NCBI GenBank assembly: GCA_015493625.1
Contig: WGCT01000070.1
Location: 1-7,873, forward strand
Direction of reading: 5' to 3'
DNA length: 7,873 nucleotides
Source of the DNA: Draconibacterium sp.
GTDB taxonomy: Bacteria > Bacteroidota > Bacteroidia > Bacteroidales > Prolixibacteraceae
The translations under genes were made by a program, and so were the position numbers. Positions 1 through 7,533 of the stretch are shown here, piece after piece. Within the stretch, counting starts at the first letter, position 1, and each line of letters opens with the position of its first letter. Below the pieces are notes generated by a model, which searched no databases, was not told the DNA's origin, and saw only the letters and a program-made list of their open reading frames with translations.

Positions 1-28
1 GCCCAAAATTAGCCTCAATTTTGTCCAT
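1..28 (-). CDS. possible 5' end of an unidentified gene, cut by the window edge
   Basis: An ATG at 28-26 on the minus strand opens a frame with no stop to the window edge, reading MDKIEANFG. It is preceded by AAGGAG (complement of 31-36), a good Shine-Dalgarno core, but the spacer to the ATG is only 2 nt, shorter than usual. It lies about 150 bp downstream of the methionine gamma-lyase stop on the same strand. Nine codons are too few to identify a product, and a chance open frame is possible. The 29-176 spacer shows no convincing hairpin terminator. Confidence 0.3.
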
Positions 29-176
29 TACTCCTTAATTGATATTTTTACGATAAACCCCATTTGATCAAACAGTTAAATTAATCTGGCAAATTACTCT
101 ACTTGTATTTCTCTGAATATTTGGCTGTTTCGGAAGTAGCAACACATAGAAAATAAAAGGCCGGACAGAATAAAAC

Positions 177-1364
177 TTATTCTTCGATACATTTTAAGAT
201 TGTTTGGAAAGTATTTTCAATGTCGCTGTCTAAGCCAACAGAAAAACGTACTAATCCATCAGAAAGTCCCATCTCTTTCTGAACATTTAAAGGGACTTCT
301 GACGAGGTGCTTTTTCCAGAATTACTGAAAAGCGTACGGAAATACCCCAACGAAACGGCAAGATACCCCACCCCTGCTGCTTGCATTTTCTGCATTATAG
401 TATTTGCCCTCTTTTCTGTTTCGAAATCGATTGCCAACATTCCTCCATAACCAAAATCGGGGTTCATTAATTTTGTGTGCAATTTGTGCTGAGGGTGTTT
501 TTGTAACCCCGGATAGTTTATTTTCAACCCATATTCTTCCATTTTCTCGGCAAGATACATGGCATTTCTGCTATGCTGCTTCATTCTGATATGAAGGGTA
601 TTCAGATTTTTTAAAATGCTCGACGAGCGGAGTGGATCGAGAACCGGCCCCAGTAACATTGCCGTACCGTCGTTTACGTTGGAGAGTTGATCCACAAACT
701 CATTCGAGCCGCAAATAGCGCCGGCCACACAGTCGTTTTTCACGTTAATAAATTTGGTCATACTATAAACAACCAAGTCGGCACCTAAACGTGCCGGCGA
801 CAAAATCATGGGTGTAAAAGTATTGTCGACCATTAGTTTTGCACCGCCACTGTCTGCAATTTTTTTAAGCTCCGGAATATTTGAAACCTGTAAAAGCGGA
901 TTGGTAACACTTTCAGTATAAATTACTTTTGTGTTGGGGCGCATGGCTTTTTTTACCTGTTCCAGATTTGTAATATTTACAAACGACACGTCTATATTAT
1001 ATTTTGGAAGCCAGTTTTTTAAAAAAGCGTATGTTCCGCCATAAGTGGTAACACTAGTAATTATGTGGTCGCCCGATTGACAAAGCTGCAACAGCGCACA
1101 GGTAATAGCAGCCATTCCCGATGCCGTAATCCACGCCGATTCGGTACTTTCCATTGCTGCCAAAGCATCGGCCAGATATTTATTACTCGGGTTCCAATGG
1201 CGCGAATACAAAAAGCAGCCTTCCATCTGCCCATGAAAAGTATCTTCCATGGTTTCTCCTTCTAAAAAAGTGTAGGTCGATGAGTCGGTGATTGAAGGAT
1301 TAACTCCTCCAAATTCGCCAAATTGCTTTAAATCTTGAATGGCTTTTGCCGGATTGAATTTCAT
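177..1364 (-). CDS. megL: methionine gamma-lyase, plant-type (Cys/Met metabolism PLP enzyme)
   Basis: A 395-aa cytosolic PLP enzyme of the Cys/Met metabolism family (cystathionine gamma-synthase/methionine gamma-lyase fold). It is predicted to split methionine into methanethiol, ammonia and 2-oxobutyrate. The motifs are in the expected order: YSRHWNP (53-59, phosphate-binding Tyr/Arg given by the partner subunit), ASGMAA (81-86, cofactor loop), MVDNTF (178-183, Asp180 to the pyridine nitrogen), SMTK with the Schiff-base Lys204, and LVRFSVG (371-377, carboxylate-binding Arg373). The N-terminal FGEFGGVNPSI block, the HPQHKLH block and the C-terminal SGKSTSSE block resemble Arabidopsis MGL as I recall it, rather than the Pseudomonas-type enzyme. 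Oddity: after Lys204 the usual glycine at K+4 is Val208, although Asp211 is kept. Related gamma-lyase or gamma-synthase activity cannot be excluded. A hairpin terminator separates it from the uronate genes. The start is the only Met before the conserved N-terminal block, and no Shine-Dalgarno is visible. Confidence 0.85.
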   Translation of the reverse strand: MKFNPAKAIQDLKQFGEFGGVNPSITDSSTYTFLEGETMEDTFHGQMEGCFLYSRHWNPSNKYLADALAAMESTESAWITASGMAAITCALLQLCQSGDHIITSVTTYGGTYAFLKNWLPKYNIDVSFVNITNLEQVKKAMRPNTKVIYTESVTNPLLQVSNIPELKKIADSGGAKLMVDNTFTPMILSPARLGADLVVYSMTKFINVKNDCVAGAICGSNEFVDQLSNVNDGTAMLLGPVLDPLRSSSILKNLNTLHIRMKQHSRNAMYLAEKMEEYGLKINYPGLQKHPQHKLHTKLMNPDFGYGGMLAIDFETEKRANTIMQKMQAAGVGYLAVSLGYFRTLFSNSGKSTSSEVPLNVQKEMGLSDGLVRFSVGLDSDIENTFQTILKCIEE

Positions 1365-1470
1365 AATCGTCTGGATTAATTTACCGACAAATTAATCTAT
1401 TTCGAAAAATATAAGAATGATTTTTATCTCCTTTTTTATCTTCCGGAAATTCAGGGGAGAATATAGAAAA

Positions 1471-1501
1471 CCCCGAGGCAAAGCCTCGAGGATTTTTTTT
1501 T
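1471..1501 (-). terminator. GC-rich hairpin terminator after the transporter gene
   Basis: CCGAGGC, an AAA loop and GCCTCGAGG (about 1472-1491) form a 6-bp stem plus 2 bp past a bulged A. The stem begins 36 nt past the transporter stop. On the minus strand it is preceded by nine A and followed by only TTTTC. On the plus strand it is followed by nine T. It could therefore terminate in both directions, although no plus-strand gene reads into it. It is the strongest hairpin I noticed in the window and marks the likely end of the uronate operon. Confidence 0.7.
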
Positions 1502-1527
1502 GATTCATCGAGAAAACTATTTTTTGT

Positions 1528-2859
1528 TTACACTTTCGACTCAATAAGATTTAAGTTCTCGTCTAACGGAGTCATTTTTGGCATTATAAGATGTACTAAA
1601 ATCAAAATGACAAGATAGGCAGAACCGGCAACCATAAATGCCCAGAAAAAGCCAGTATTGTCTGCATTGTCGAGTACCGAACCAAGAATAACATTACTAA
1701 TAATACCTGCAACTGCACCTACCATACCACCAATTCCAACCACCGAGGCAGTTGCTTTTTTCGGGAAAACGTCGGACACAAGTGTAAAAATATTCGACGA
1801 CCATGCCTGATGACCGGCAGCACCAAGTGCAATTAAAAATACTGCCACCCATTTACTATCGGTAATGGCAACATAACTTACCGGCAAAATAAGCAATGCA
1901 CAAATTAATAGAGTAATTTTTCGAGCCTTGTTAATTGTCCAGCCTTTTTTTATGAATGCTCCCGAAAGCCATCCGCCAAAAATACTTCCCGAATCGGCAA
2001 TCAGATAAATAACCAGGAATGGTAGTCCCATATCTTTAATTTTCACACCAAACTTATCGGCCAAAAATATGGCTCCCCAGAAAAGGTAAAACCACCAAAC
2101 GGCATCGGTAACCTTGGCAAGCGAAAATGCCCAGGTTTGCTTTTTAAAAAGCACTCTCTTCCATGGCAATTTTTCAACTGTTTCGGTTTCCGAGTCGCTA
2201 AGAATATATTCTAACTCTTCTTTTGACACCTTTGGATGATTTTCGGGTTTTTTATACATTTTTAGCCATACAATAACCCATGTTGCACTAAGTGCCCCTG
2301 TAATTAAAAACGGAATTTGCCAATTTACCAGTTCACCATTTCCGCGTTCGCCGCCACTCCAATATACAATTGCGCCAACAATAAAAGGAGCTGCAATTGC
2401 ACCAACACTTGTGGCTGCATTAAATATTCCGGTTGCAAATGCCCTCTCTTTTTTAGGAAACCATTCGGCGGTGGTTTTTATGGCAGCCGGAAAGTTCCCC
2501 GACTCTCCTATTCCCAATCCAAAACGAGCAGCCATAAAACCAATTAAACTGAACCCGCGACTGATGGTAGCGTGAAGCATTCCAAAAATACTCCAAATTC
2601 CAATCGACATAAAGTATCCCTTTTTAGTCCCCAGCTTATCTATAATTCCACCCATCGAAATCAATCCGATGGCATATGCAATTTGGAATGCAATAATAAT
2701 GTTCGAATAGTCTTGTTTGGTCCAGCCAAACCATTCGATAAGTTCGGGCGACATTACCCCCATTAAACTCCGGTCGAAATAGTTTATTGAAGTTGCGGCA
2801 AAAAGCAGTGCGAGAATACGGAAACGGTAGTTGCCAACAGGTTTTGTTAAGTTTGACAT
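1528..2859 (-). CDS. exuT: hexuronate transporter, MFS anion:cation symporter family (ExuT-like)
   Basis: A 443-aa inner-membrane protein with about 12 predicted hydrophobic helices and a charged central loop (about 200-240) between the two halves, the normal MFS layout. It belongs to the anion:cation symporter branch (relatives ExuT, DgoT, GudP, SLC17). NYFDR (26-30) lies in helix 1, the MFS loop motif GGIIDKLGTKK spans 70-80, and ARFGLGIGESGNFPAAIK spans 111-128. Asp29/Arg30 and Arg112/Glu119 line up, by motif and spacing, with the substrate and proton-coupling residues known in DgoT. QAWSSNIFTLVSDVFPKKA (351-369) is a conserved helix-10 region of the family. The likely role is proton-driven import of galacturonate and/or glucuronate. 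That substrate is inferred from position, since it follows eda by 25 bp as the last gene of the uronate cluster; other sugar acids are possible. The start has no clear Shine-Dalgarno. Confidence 0.88.
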   Translation of the reverse strand: MSNLTKPVGNYRFRILALLFAATSINYFDRSLMGVMSPELIEWFGWTKQDYSNIIIAFQIAYAIGLISMGGIIDKLGTKKGYFMSIGIWSIFGMLHATISRGFSLIGFMAARFGLGIGESGNFPAAIKTTAEWFPKKERAFATGIFNAATSVGAIAAPFIVGAIVYWSGGERGNGELVNWQIPFLITGALSATWVIVWLKMYKKPENHPKVSKEELEYILSDSETETVEKLPWKRVLFKKQTWAFSLAKVTDAVWWFYLFWGAIFLADKFGVKIKDMGLPFLVIYLIADSGSIFGGWLSGAFIKKGWTINKARKITLLICALLILPVSYVAITDSKWVAVFLIALGAAGHQAWSSNIFTLVSDVFPKKATASVVGIGGMVGAVAGIISNVILGSVLDNADNTGFFWAFMVAGSAYLVILILVHLIMPKMTPLDENLNLIESKV

Positions 2860-2884
2860 AAAAGAATGATTTTAAATTGAATTA

Positions 2885-3556
2885 TTATTTCTGATACTTT
2901 TTTATTATTGAAATAGCGTTGGAACATTTTTCGCTAATATAATTATAATTTTCACTTGCCAGAACCTCTTTGGGAAAGAGTTGCGACCCCATTCCCACAC
3001 AGGTTACTCCGGCCTCGAACCATGCTTTCAAGTTCTCTTCGGTAGGCGAAACACCTCCGGTTGGCATAATCGATGCCCACGGCATTGGCCCTTTTACTCC
3101 TTTAACAAAATCGGGACCTCCCACCGACGAGCCGGGGAAAGTTTTAACCACCTCTGCTCCCAGTTCGTGAGCTCGATTTATCTCTGTTACCGTTCCACAA
3201 CCCGGGCTCCATGCAACTTTACGCCGATTACATACTTTTGCCATCTCTTCGTCAATAACCGGAGAGACAATAAAATTGGCACCCAAAGCGAGGTACATCG
3301 AAGCCGTACCCGAATCGATTACAGAGCCCACTCCCATTATCATTTCGGGAAAATTTTCAATTGTCCACTTATTAAACTCGGCAAAGACCAGCGAGGCAAA
3401 ATCGCCTCGGTTAGTAAACTCAAAAACACGAACTCCTCCGTTGTAACAAGCTTTTATTACGTTTTTACAAACAGTAATATCTCCGTTATAAAAAACCGGA
3501 ACAATACCGGTCTCTTTCATTTTTTGTGCAACTTCAATTCTTGTAAATCGTGCCAT
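2885..3556 (-). CDS. eda: KDPG aldolase (2-keto-3-deoxy-6-phosphogluconate / 4-hydroxy-2-oxoglutarate aldolase)
   Basis: A 223-aa cytosolic class I aldolase with a TIM-barrel fold, predicted to cleave 2-keto-3-deoxy-6-phosphogluconate into pyruvate and glyceraldehyde 3-phosphate. FEFTNRG (45-51) carries the catalytic Glu46. GVGSVID (75-81), SPGCGTVTEI (117-126) and EVVKTFPG (135-142) follow, with Schiff-base Lys138. MPTGGV (164-169) and GMGSQLF (188-194) form the phosphate end. Length is near the family norm of 205-225 aa. It sits 30 bp after kdgK, which makes its substrate, and 25 bp before the transporter. A purine-rich AAGAAAG lies about 4 nt upstream of the ATG. Some relatives act on 4-hydroxy-2-oxoglutarate or KDPGal, but the kinase next door favours KDPG. 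Confidence 0.92.
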   Translation of the reverse strand: MARFTRIEVAQKMKETGIVPVFYNGDITVCKNVIKACYNGGVRVFEFTNRGDFASLVFAEFNKWTIENFPEMIMGVGSVIDSGTASMYLALGANFIVSPVIDEEMAKVCNRRKVAWSPGCGTVTEINRAHELGAEVVKTFPGSSVGGPDFVKGVKGPMPWASIMPTGGVSPTEENLKAWFEAGVTCVGMGSQLFPKEVLASENYNYISEKCSNAISIIKKYQK

Positions 3557-3586
3557 TATTTCTTTCTTATTGTTCGTAACATAAAA

Positions 3587-4621
3587 CTATCTTGCAACCC
3601 GTCCCGAGGCATCACCACTCATCAGTTTTTCAACTTCCTCAACAGTTACCTGATTGTAATCGCCGTAAACAGTATGTTTTAAACACGATGCTGCAACGGC
3701 AAAGTTCAACGCTTTTACGTCGTTGTTTTTATAGGTAAGCAGTCCGTAAATTAATCCTCCCATAAACGAGTCGCCGCCCCCCACACGGTCAACAATGTGG
3801 GTAATTTGATAGGTGGGTGCTTCAACTAATTCTTTCCCGTTCCAAAGCACCCCCGACCAACTGTTGTGGTTGGCATTAACCGAACCGCGTAACGTTGTAA
3901 TTACTTTTTTACAACGTGGAAATTTTGCCATTATCTGTTTCGAAACCGATTTATAAGCTGCTCCTTCAATACGTCCACCGGTAACATCAACTCCCTCCGG
4001 TTTTATTCCCAACACTTTTTCGGCATCCTCTTCATTTCCTAATATTATATCGGTTCCGGCAACCAATTTGGGCATTATTTCTCCGGCAGTTTTTCCGTAT
4101 TTCCACAAATTTTTCCGGAAGTTTAAGTCGCACGAAACGGTAATTCCAAGTTCGTTTGCCTTTTGAATTCCTTCGAAACAAACTTCGGCGGCACTTTGCG
4201 AAATTGCCGGAGTAATTCCTGTCCAGTGAAACCAACTAGCATTTTCAAAAACGTTCTCCCAATTAATCATTCCGGGTTGAATTTCAGCGATGGCAGAGTT
4301 TGCCCTGTCGTAAACCACTTTACTTCCCCGGCTAACTGCGCCTGTTTCAAGGAAATAGATTCCCAACCGTTCGCCACCATAAATAATATTATTTACGCCA
4401 ACTCCATATTTTTGCAAATCCATTTTACAAGCACGTCCAATATCGTTTTGTGGAATCCGGGTAACAAAATCTACAGGAATCCCATAGTTTGACAACGATA
4501 CAGCTACGTTTGCTTCGCCACCTCCGAAAGAGGCATTAAACCGGTTTGCTTGCGAAAACCGCAAATAGTCGGGCGTTGCCAAACGCAACATAATTTCGCC
4601 AAAAGTTACTACTTTTTTCAT
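3587..4621 (-). CDS. kdgK: 2-keto-3-deoxygluconate kinase, PfkB family
   Basis: A 344-aa cytosolic sugar kinase of the PfkB/ribokinase family, predicted to phosphorylate 2-keto-3-deoxygluconate to KDPG with ATP. The N-terminal substrate signature SFGGGEANVA spans 31-40, and CDLNFRKNLW spans 164-173. The C-terminal PfkB signature DRVGGGDSFMGGLIYGL (278-294) has the anion hole Gly-Gly-Gly and catalytic base Asp284. The start at 4621 gives MKKVVTFGEIML, the normal family N-terminus. The frame is open 14 codons further to 4663, but that stretch is translated tandem repeat (4634-4661) and is very unlikely to be protein. The gene is separated from uxaC by 184 bp, unusual within this tight cluster, and may have its own promoter. 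Other 2-keto-3-deoxy sugar acid kinases cannot be ruled out by motif alone, but eda directly downstream supports KDG. Confidence 0.9.
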   Translation of the reverse strand: MKKVVTFGEIMLRLATPDYLRFSQANRFNASFGGGEANVAVSLSNYGIPVDFVTRIPQNDIGRACKMDLQKYGVGVNNIIYGGERLGIYFLETGAVSRGSKVVYDRANSAIAEIQPGMINWENVFENASWFHWTGITPAISQSAAEVCFEGIQKANELGITVSCDLNFRKNLWKYGKTAGEIMPKLVAGTDIILGNEEDAEKVLGIKPEGVDVTGGRIEGAAYKSVSKQIMAKFPRCKKVITTLRGSVNANHNSWSGVLWNGKELVEAPTYQITHIVDRVGGGDSFMGGLIYGLLTYKNNDVKALNFAVAASCLKHTVYGDYNQVTVEEVEKLMSGDASGRVAR

Positions 4622-4633
4622 GTGTTTAAAATA

Positions 4634-4661
4634 TAGAATCAAGACACTAGAATCAAGACAC
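4634..4661 (-). repeat. two perfect 14-bp tandem copies in the kdgK leader
   Basis: TAGAATCAAGACAC occurs at 4634-4647 and again, directly abutting, at 4648-4661. It is followed by degenerate AAGACAAGAAGAA. Each 14-mer is itself two related 7-mers; on the minus strand it reads as GTCTTGA / TTCTAGT-type heptads. The array ends 12 nt upstream of the kdgK ATG, so it covers the ribosome-loading region. It is short and low in complexity, and it may vary in copy number by slippage. Confidence 0.75.
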
Positions 4662-4718
4662 AAGACAAGAAGAAATAGTGCTTCAACTAAATCATACTCC
4701 TGCGTGTGAAACCTTTAT

Positions 4719-4733
4719 CATGAATAATTCATG
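4719..4733. promoter_or_regulatory. perfect 15-bp palindrome in the uxaC-kdgK spacer
   Basis: CATGAAT, a central A and ATTCATG form a perfect inverted repeat with 7-bp arms, about 100 bp upstream of kdgK. It has no following T run, so it looks like a dimeric regulator site rather than a terminator. The regulator is unknown. In AT-rich DNA a palindrome of this size can also arise by chance. Confidence 0.4.
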
Positions 4734-4805
4734 TATATTTTAACTAATACAATTGTTTGCCAGCATTAGATTTCAAACCAGAAAACAGTGTATATGGTTT
4801 TTATT

Positions 4806-6209
4806 TTATCCAAAATTAAAATACTCTTTTGCATTGTTAAAACAGATGTTTTCAACCATATTTCCAAGCAAATTCATATCGTGTGGAATTTCACCATTCT
4901 CAACATCGTTACCAAGTAGATTACAAAGTATTCGTCGGAAATACTCGTGACGCGGATACGACAAAAAACTTCGCGAATCGGTTAACATTCCTACAAATCT
5001 GCTTAATAATCCGAGATTCGAGAGTGCATTTAATTGTCGTTCCATTCCATTTTTTTGGTCGAGAAACCACCACCCCGAACCGTATTGTATTTTCCCCGGT
5101 ACCGAGCCGTCTTGAAAGTTTCCAATCATTGTGGCAAACAGTTCGTTGTCGCGAGGATTTAAATTGTATAACACGGTTTTACAAAGTTTATCTTCGCGGT
5201 CTAATTTATCGAGCAGCTTCGAAAGCGGGCGTGCCACTTCAAAATCGCCAATCGAGTCGAATCCAGTGTCGGGACCAAGTTGATTGAACAACCGGGTATT
5301 GTTATTTCGCAAAGCACCAATATGAAATTGCTGTGTCCACCCACGCGAGTGATCCATAATTCCAAATTCAACCAACATTGCCGACTTAAATTTCAGAACA
5401 CTTTCGCGTGTTAATGTTTCGCCGCTCCTGACACGATTAAAAATATACTCTATTTCACCTTCGGTATACTCCTCTGCCAATGCTGTTTCAAGTCCGTGAT
5501 CGGACAAACGACACCCATTATCGTGAAAAAACCGATGACGCTTATCGAGAGCTTCAATTAAATGGTTAAATGTTTTAATTTCAATTTCGGCAACACTACT
5601 TAGTTTGTCTATATATTTGTTAAACGCAGTTACATTTTCAACCGCCATTGCATTGTCGGGGCGCCACGCCGGAAGAACATTTACCTCGAAACCATCGTTT
5701 TTAATTTGCCGATGATAGTTGAGTGAGTCAACCGGATCGTCGGTGGTGCAAATGGTGTGTACATTTGCCATTCGAATAATATTTCTTACCGAATATTCGG
5801 GAGTTTGCAGTTTTGCATTGCATTCGTCCCAAATCTCTTTTGCTGTTTCGGGCGACAAAATTTTATGAATTCCGAAGAAACGCTGCAACTCTAAATGTGT
5901 CCAATGAAACAGCGGGTTTCGCAATGTATAAGGAACCGTTTCTGCCCATTTTTCAAATTTTTCCCAGTCGCTGGCATCGCCGGTACAATATCGCTCATCA
6001 ACTCCGTTTGTTCGCATTCCACGCCATTTGTAATGGTCGCCGTATAACCAAACCTGCGTTATATTTTCAAACTGTTTATCTTCTGCAATATCTTGCGGAT
6101 TAATATGGCAATGATAATCGAAAATGGGCATTTTTGCCGCATAATTATGATACAATTCCTTTGCAGTATTTGTTTGCAGCAGGAAATCTTCATCCATAAA
6201 ATTTTTCAT
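4806..6209 (-). CDS. uxaC: uronate isomerase (glucuronate/galacturonate isomerase)
   Basis: A 467-aa cytosolic metal-dependent isomerase of the amidohydrolase superfamily, which interconverts galacturonate with tagaturonate and glucuronate with fructuronate. It resembles E. coli UxaC (470 aa, from memory) along its whole length. Landmarks are FMDEDFLL (4-11), [10 protein letters not shown] (29-38, metal-binding His33 and His35), [14 protein letters not shown] (57-70), [14 protein letters not shown] (293-306), FDSIGD (317-322), YNLNPRDNE (348-356), [16 protein letters not shown] (377-392) and [19 protein letters not shown] (407-425), with the catalytic Asp411 region. The ATG at 6209 is chosen because its N-terminus aligns with the family and an A/G-rich AAAAAAGAAAAAG precedes it. 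The frame stays open to 6278, but that extension runs back into the 3' end of uxaE. It starts 14 bp after the uxaE stop, so the two are almost certainly co-transcribed. Confidence 0.96.
   Translation of the reverse strand: MKNFMDEDFLLQTNTAKELYHNYAAKMPIFDYHCHINPQDIAEDKQFENITQVWLYGDHYKWRGMRTNGVDERYCTGDASDWEKFEKWAETVPYTLRNPLFHWTHLELQRFFGIHKILSPETAKEIWDECNAKLQTPEYSVRNIIRMANVHTICTTDDPVDSLNYHRQIKNDGFEVNVLPAWRPDNAMAVENVTAFNKYIDKLSSVAEIEIKTFNHLIEALDKRHRFFHDNGCRLSDHGLETALAEEYTEGEIEYIFNRVRSGETLTRESVLKFKSAMLVEFGIMDHSRGWTQQFHIGALRNNNTRLFNQLGPDTGFDSIGDFEVARPLSKLLDKLDREDKLCKTVLYNLNPRDNELFATMIGNFQDGSVPGKIQYGSGWWFLDQKNGMERQLNALSNLGLLSRFVGMLTDSRSFLSYPRHEYFRRILCNLLGNDVENGEIPHDMNLLGNMVENICFNNAKEYFNFG
4811..4841 (-). 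promoter_or_regulatory. candidate internal Bacteroidota promoter for kdgK-eda-exuT
   Basis: On the minus strand TAATTTTG (complement of 4811-4818) fits the Bacteroidota -7 consensus TAnnTTTG exactly. TTTA (complement of 4838-4841) sits 19 bp upstream, one base off the -33 TTTG box and at the standard spacing. Transcription would start near 4800-4804, just past the uxaC stop, giving a leader of about 180 nt that contains the palindrome and the tandem repeat. The box lies within the uxaC coding end, so its match may be fortuitous. Confidence 0.4.
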
Positions 6210-6223
6210 CTTTTTCTTTTTTT

Positions 6224-7471
6224 CTACAAATCGAACAAACGCTTTAAATGGCGGTCGTATATATTTTCTTCCACACAACTACCTACTACTTCGCTGTGTT
6301 TTTCAAGTAGTGCAGTATATTTTTCTCCCATTTCGGCAGCTACTTTATACCCCACATGAATCAGCTGTCTGAAATTCAAATTGTAATCGGGATGTCCGGG
6401 AATATGACGAAGTGTATTGGCAAACATTTCGCCTGTCCAACCGGCAACTTCTTCGGGAGTTGGTAATTTCGAATCGTCAATATCGATAACATCGGCATAC
6501 GGTCCACAAAGTTCCTCTTTACGTGCAAGTGCCTGTGTATAAATATCTTTTGCTACGGCAAGTCCTTCGTCGCCTGAAATCGACAGGCCAATTACCTCTT
6601 CGAGCCACGTTGTTCCAGCAGTTTTAACGTGCAGTCCTTTGTCGTATTTTTTTATTATTTCGGCCATTATTGGGTAAATGGTAAACTTGTCGGAACCGGA
6701 ATGAACACTCAGTTTCAAATCGTCGGGAAGGCCAAACTCTTTTACTGCAAAATCGATAACTAAAACATCTTGTTCGAACTCTTTTGCAAACTGCTCCACA
6801 TCGCCAATATAATCTACTCCTTTATTAAATCTGCCTGTAAATTTTGGCGCAATAGTTTGTGCAGGAATTTTTTCGTTAGCAATCATTTTCAAAATAAAAA
6901 ACATATCTACCGGCGTTTGTGGCTCTTCCACTTCGTCCATAGAAACCTCGGTAACAAAATTGCCTTCTCCTTTAACATCTGCAATGTGTCGATAAATTCT
7001 ACCGGCCTCTTTTATCGCAGCTAAATATTTTTCTGCAACCAATTCGAGTAACTCATCGGTAATATCTATTGGATTTGCTATTCCGGGAATGGTAACTTCC
7101 CCACCAAAAATTTCGCACGATTTTTTAAATGCAGCAACATCGTTCTCCTCCGACTTATTCCCAATATACATAGCAACATCGAGAGTAAAAAAATCGGAAT
7201 GGTCGATAAACCTATCAACATTGGTAAGATTTATATGGTCGGCATCAACAAAATAAGAACCTTCCCAACCTAAACTTTTTATTGCGGCATCGGCTTTTAT
7301 TCGTGTACCCTCCGGCTCCGATTTTACAATGTTGTGTTCTCTGTTCGATTTATTCCAAACCGGGGTTACTTCCACTCCGTTTGCTGTGGCCTCTATTAAT
7401 GCACTTAACTGTGCTTTACCCTCGTGATTAAATCGGTCGCCTACTCCAAAACTGAATTTTCCTATTTCCAT
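6224..7471 (-). CDS. uxaE: tagaturonate epimerase, UxaE family
   Basis: A 415-aa cytosolic protein that I recognise as the UxaE family (tagaturonate 3-epimerase, described from Thermotoga maritima), which converts D-tagaturonate to D-fructuronate. Landmarks are [17 protein letters not shown] (6-22), [10 protein letters not shown] (73-82), [13 protein letters not shown] (168-180), [20 protein letters not shown] (205-224), [14 protein letters not shown] (254-267), [12 protein letters not shown] (281-292), [13 protein letters not shown] (364-376) and a C-terminal YDRHLKRLF. The acidic and histidine residues in the DADH and SVHSGSDK blocks and His372 are plausible metal ligands; this is inference. 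The ATG at 7471 is chosen over in-frame Mets at 7510 and 7579, because EIGKFSFG begins the conserved domain and the upstream codons overlap an inverted repeat. It is the first gene of the cluster, followed 14 bp later by uxaC, whose product makes its substrate. Confidence 0.88.
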   Translation of the reverse strand: MEIGKFSFGVGDRFNHEGKAQLSALIEATANGVEVTPVWNKSNREHNIVKSEPEGTRIKADAAIKSLGWEGSYFVDADHINLTNVDRFIDHSDFFTLDVAMYIGNKSEENDVAAFKKSCEIFGGEVTIPGIANPIDITDELLELVAEKYLAAIKEAGRIYRHIADVKGEGNFVTEVSMDEVEEPQTPVDMFFILKMIANEKIPAQTIAPKFTGRFNKGVDYIGDVEQFAKEFEQDVLVIDFAVKEFGLPDDLKLSVHSGSDKFTIYPIMAEIIKKYDKGLHVKTAGTTWLEEVIGLSISGDEGLAVAKDIYTQALARKEELCGPYADVIDIDDSKLPTPEEVAGWTGEMFANTLRHIPGHPDYNLNFRQLIHVGYKVAAEMGEKYTALLEKHSEVVGSCVEENIYDRHLKRLFDL

Positions 7472-7509
7472 TTTAATTATATTTTTATTTACTTTTAACC
7501 CGGAAACCA

Positions 7510-7532
7510 TTTTCCGTGTACGAACACGAAAA
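7510..7532 (-). promoter_or_regulatory. candidate operator upstream of uxaE
   Basis: The minus-strand core CGTGTTCGTACACG has 5-bp arms (CGTGT/ACACG) around a central TCGT. T and A tracts extend the symmetry outwards by 4 bp with one bulged base, giving a 23-bp imperfect palindrome. The central CG dyad is typical of LacI-family operators. It ends 38 bp before the uxaE ATG, which suits repression of the cluster when uronate is absent. The regulator is not in the window, and the LacI assignment is inference. Confidence 0.5.
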
Positions 7533-7533
7533 T

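Noticed and set aside
3571..3581. TGTTCGTAACA in the kdgK-eda spacer, sharing TGTTCGTA with the uxaE operator core
   Set aside because: The symmetry is short (4-bp arms) and GTTCG/TTCG words are frequent throughout this window, including inside genes, so an eight-base match is not strong evidence for a second operator.
2981..3682. 233-aa open frame on the plus strand opposite eda and the 3' end of kdgK
   Set aside because: It lies wholly antisense to two confidently identified genes, has Ser/Asn/Thr-rich composition without a recognisable domain, and has no promoter or ribosome site.
4719..4733. Reading the CATGAAT/ATTCATG palindrome as a terminator after uxaC
   Set aside because: The stem is AT-rich with a one-base centre that cannot form a stable hairpin loop, and no T run follows it.
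6210..6278. 23-codon N-terminal extension of uxaC that would overlap uxaE
   Set aside because: The family N-terminus begins at the Met at 6209, and the extension is the 3' end of uxaE read in another frame.
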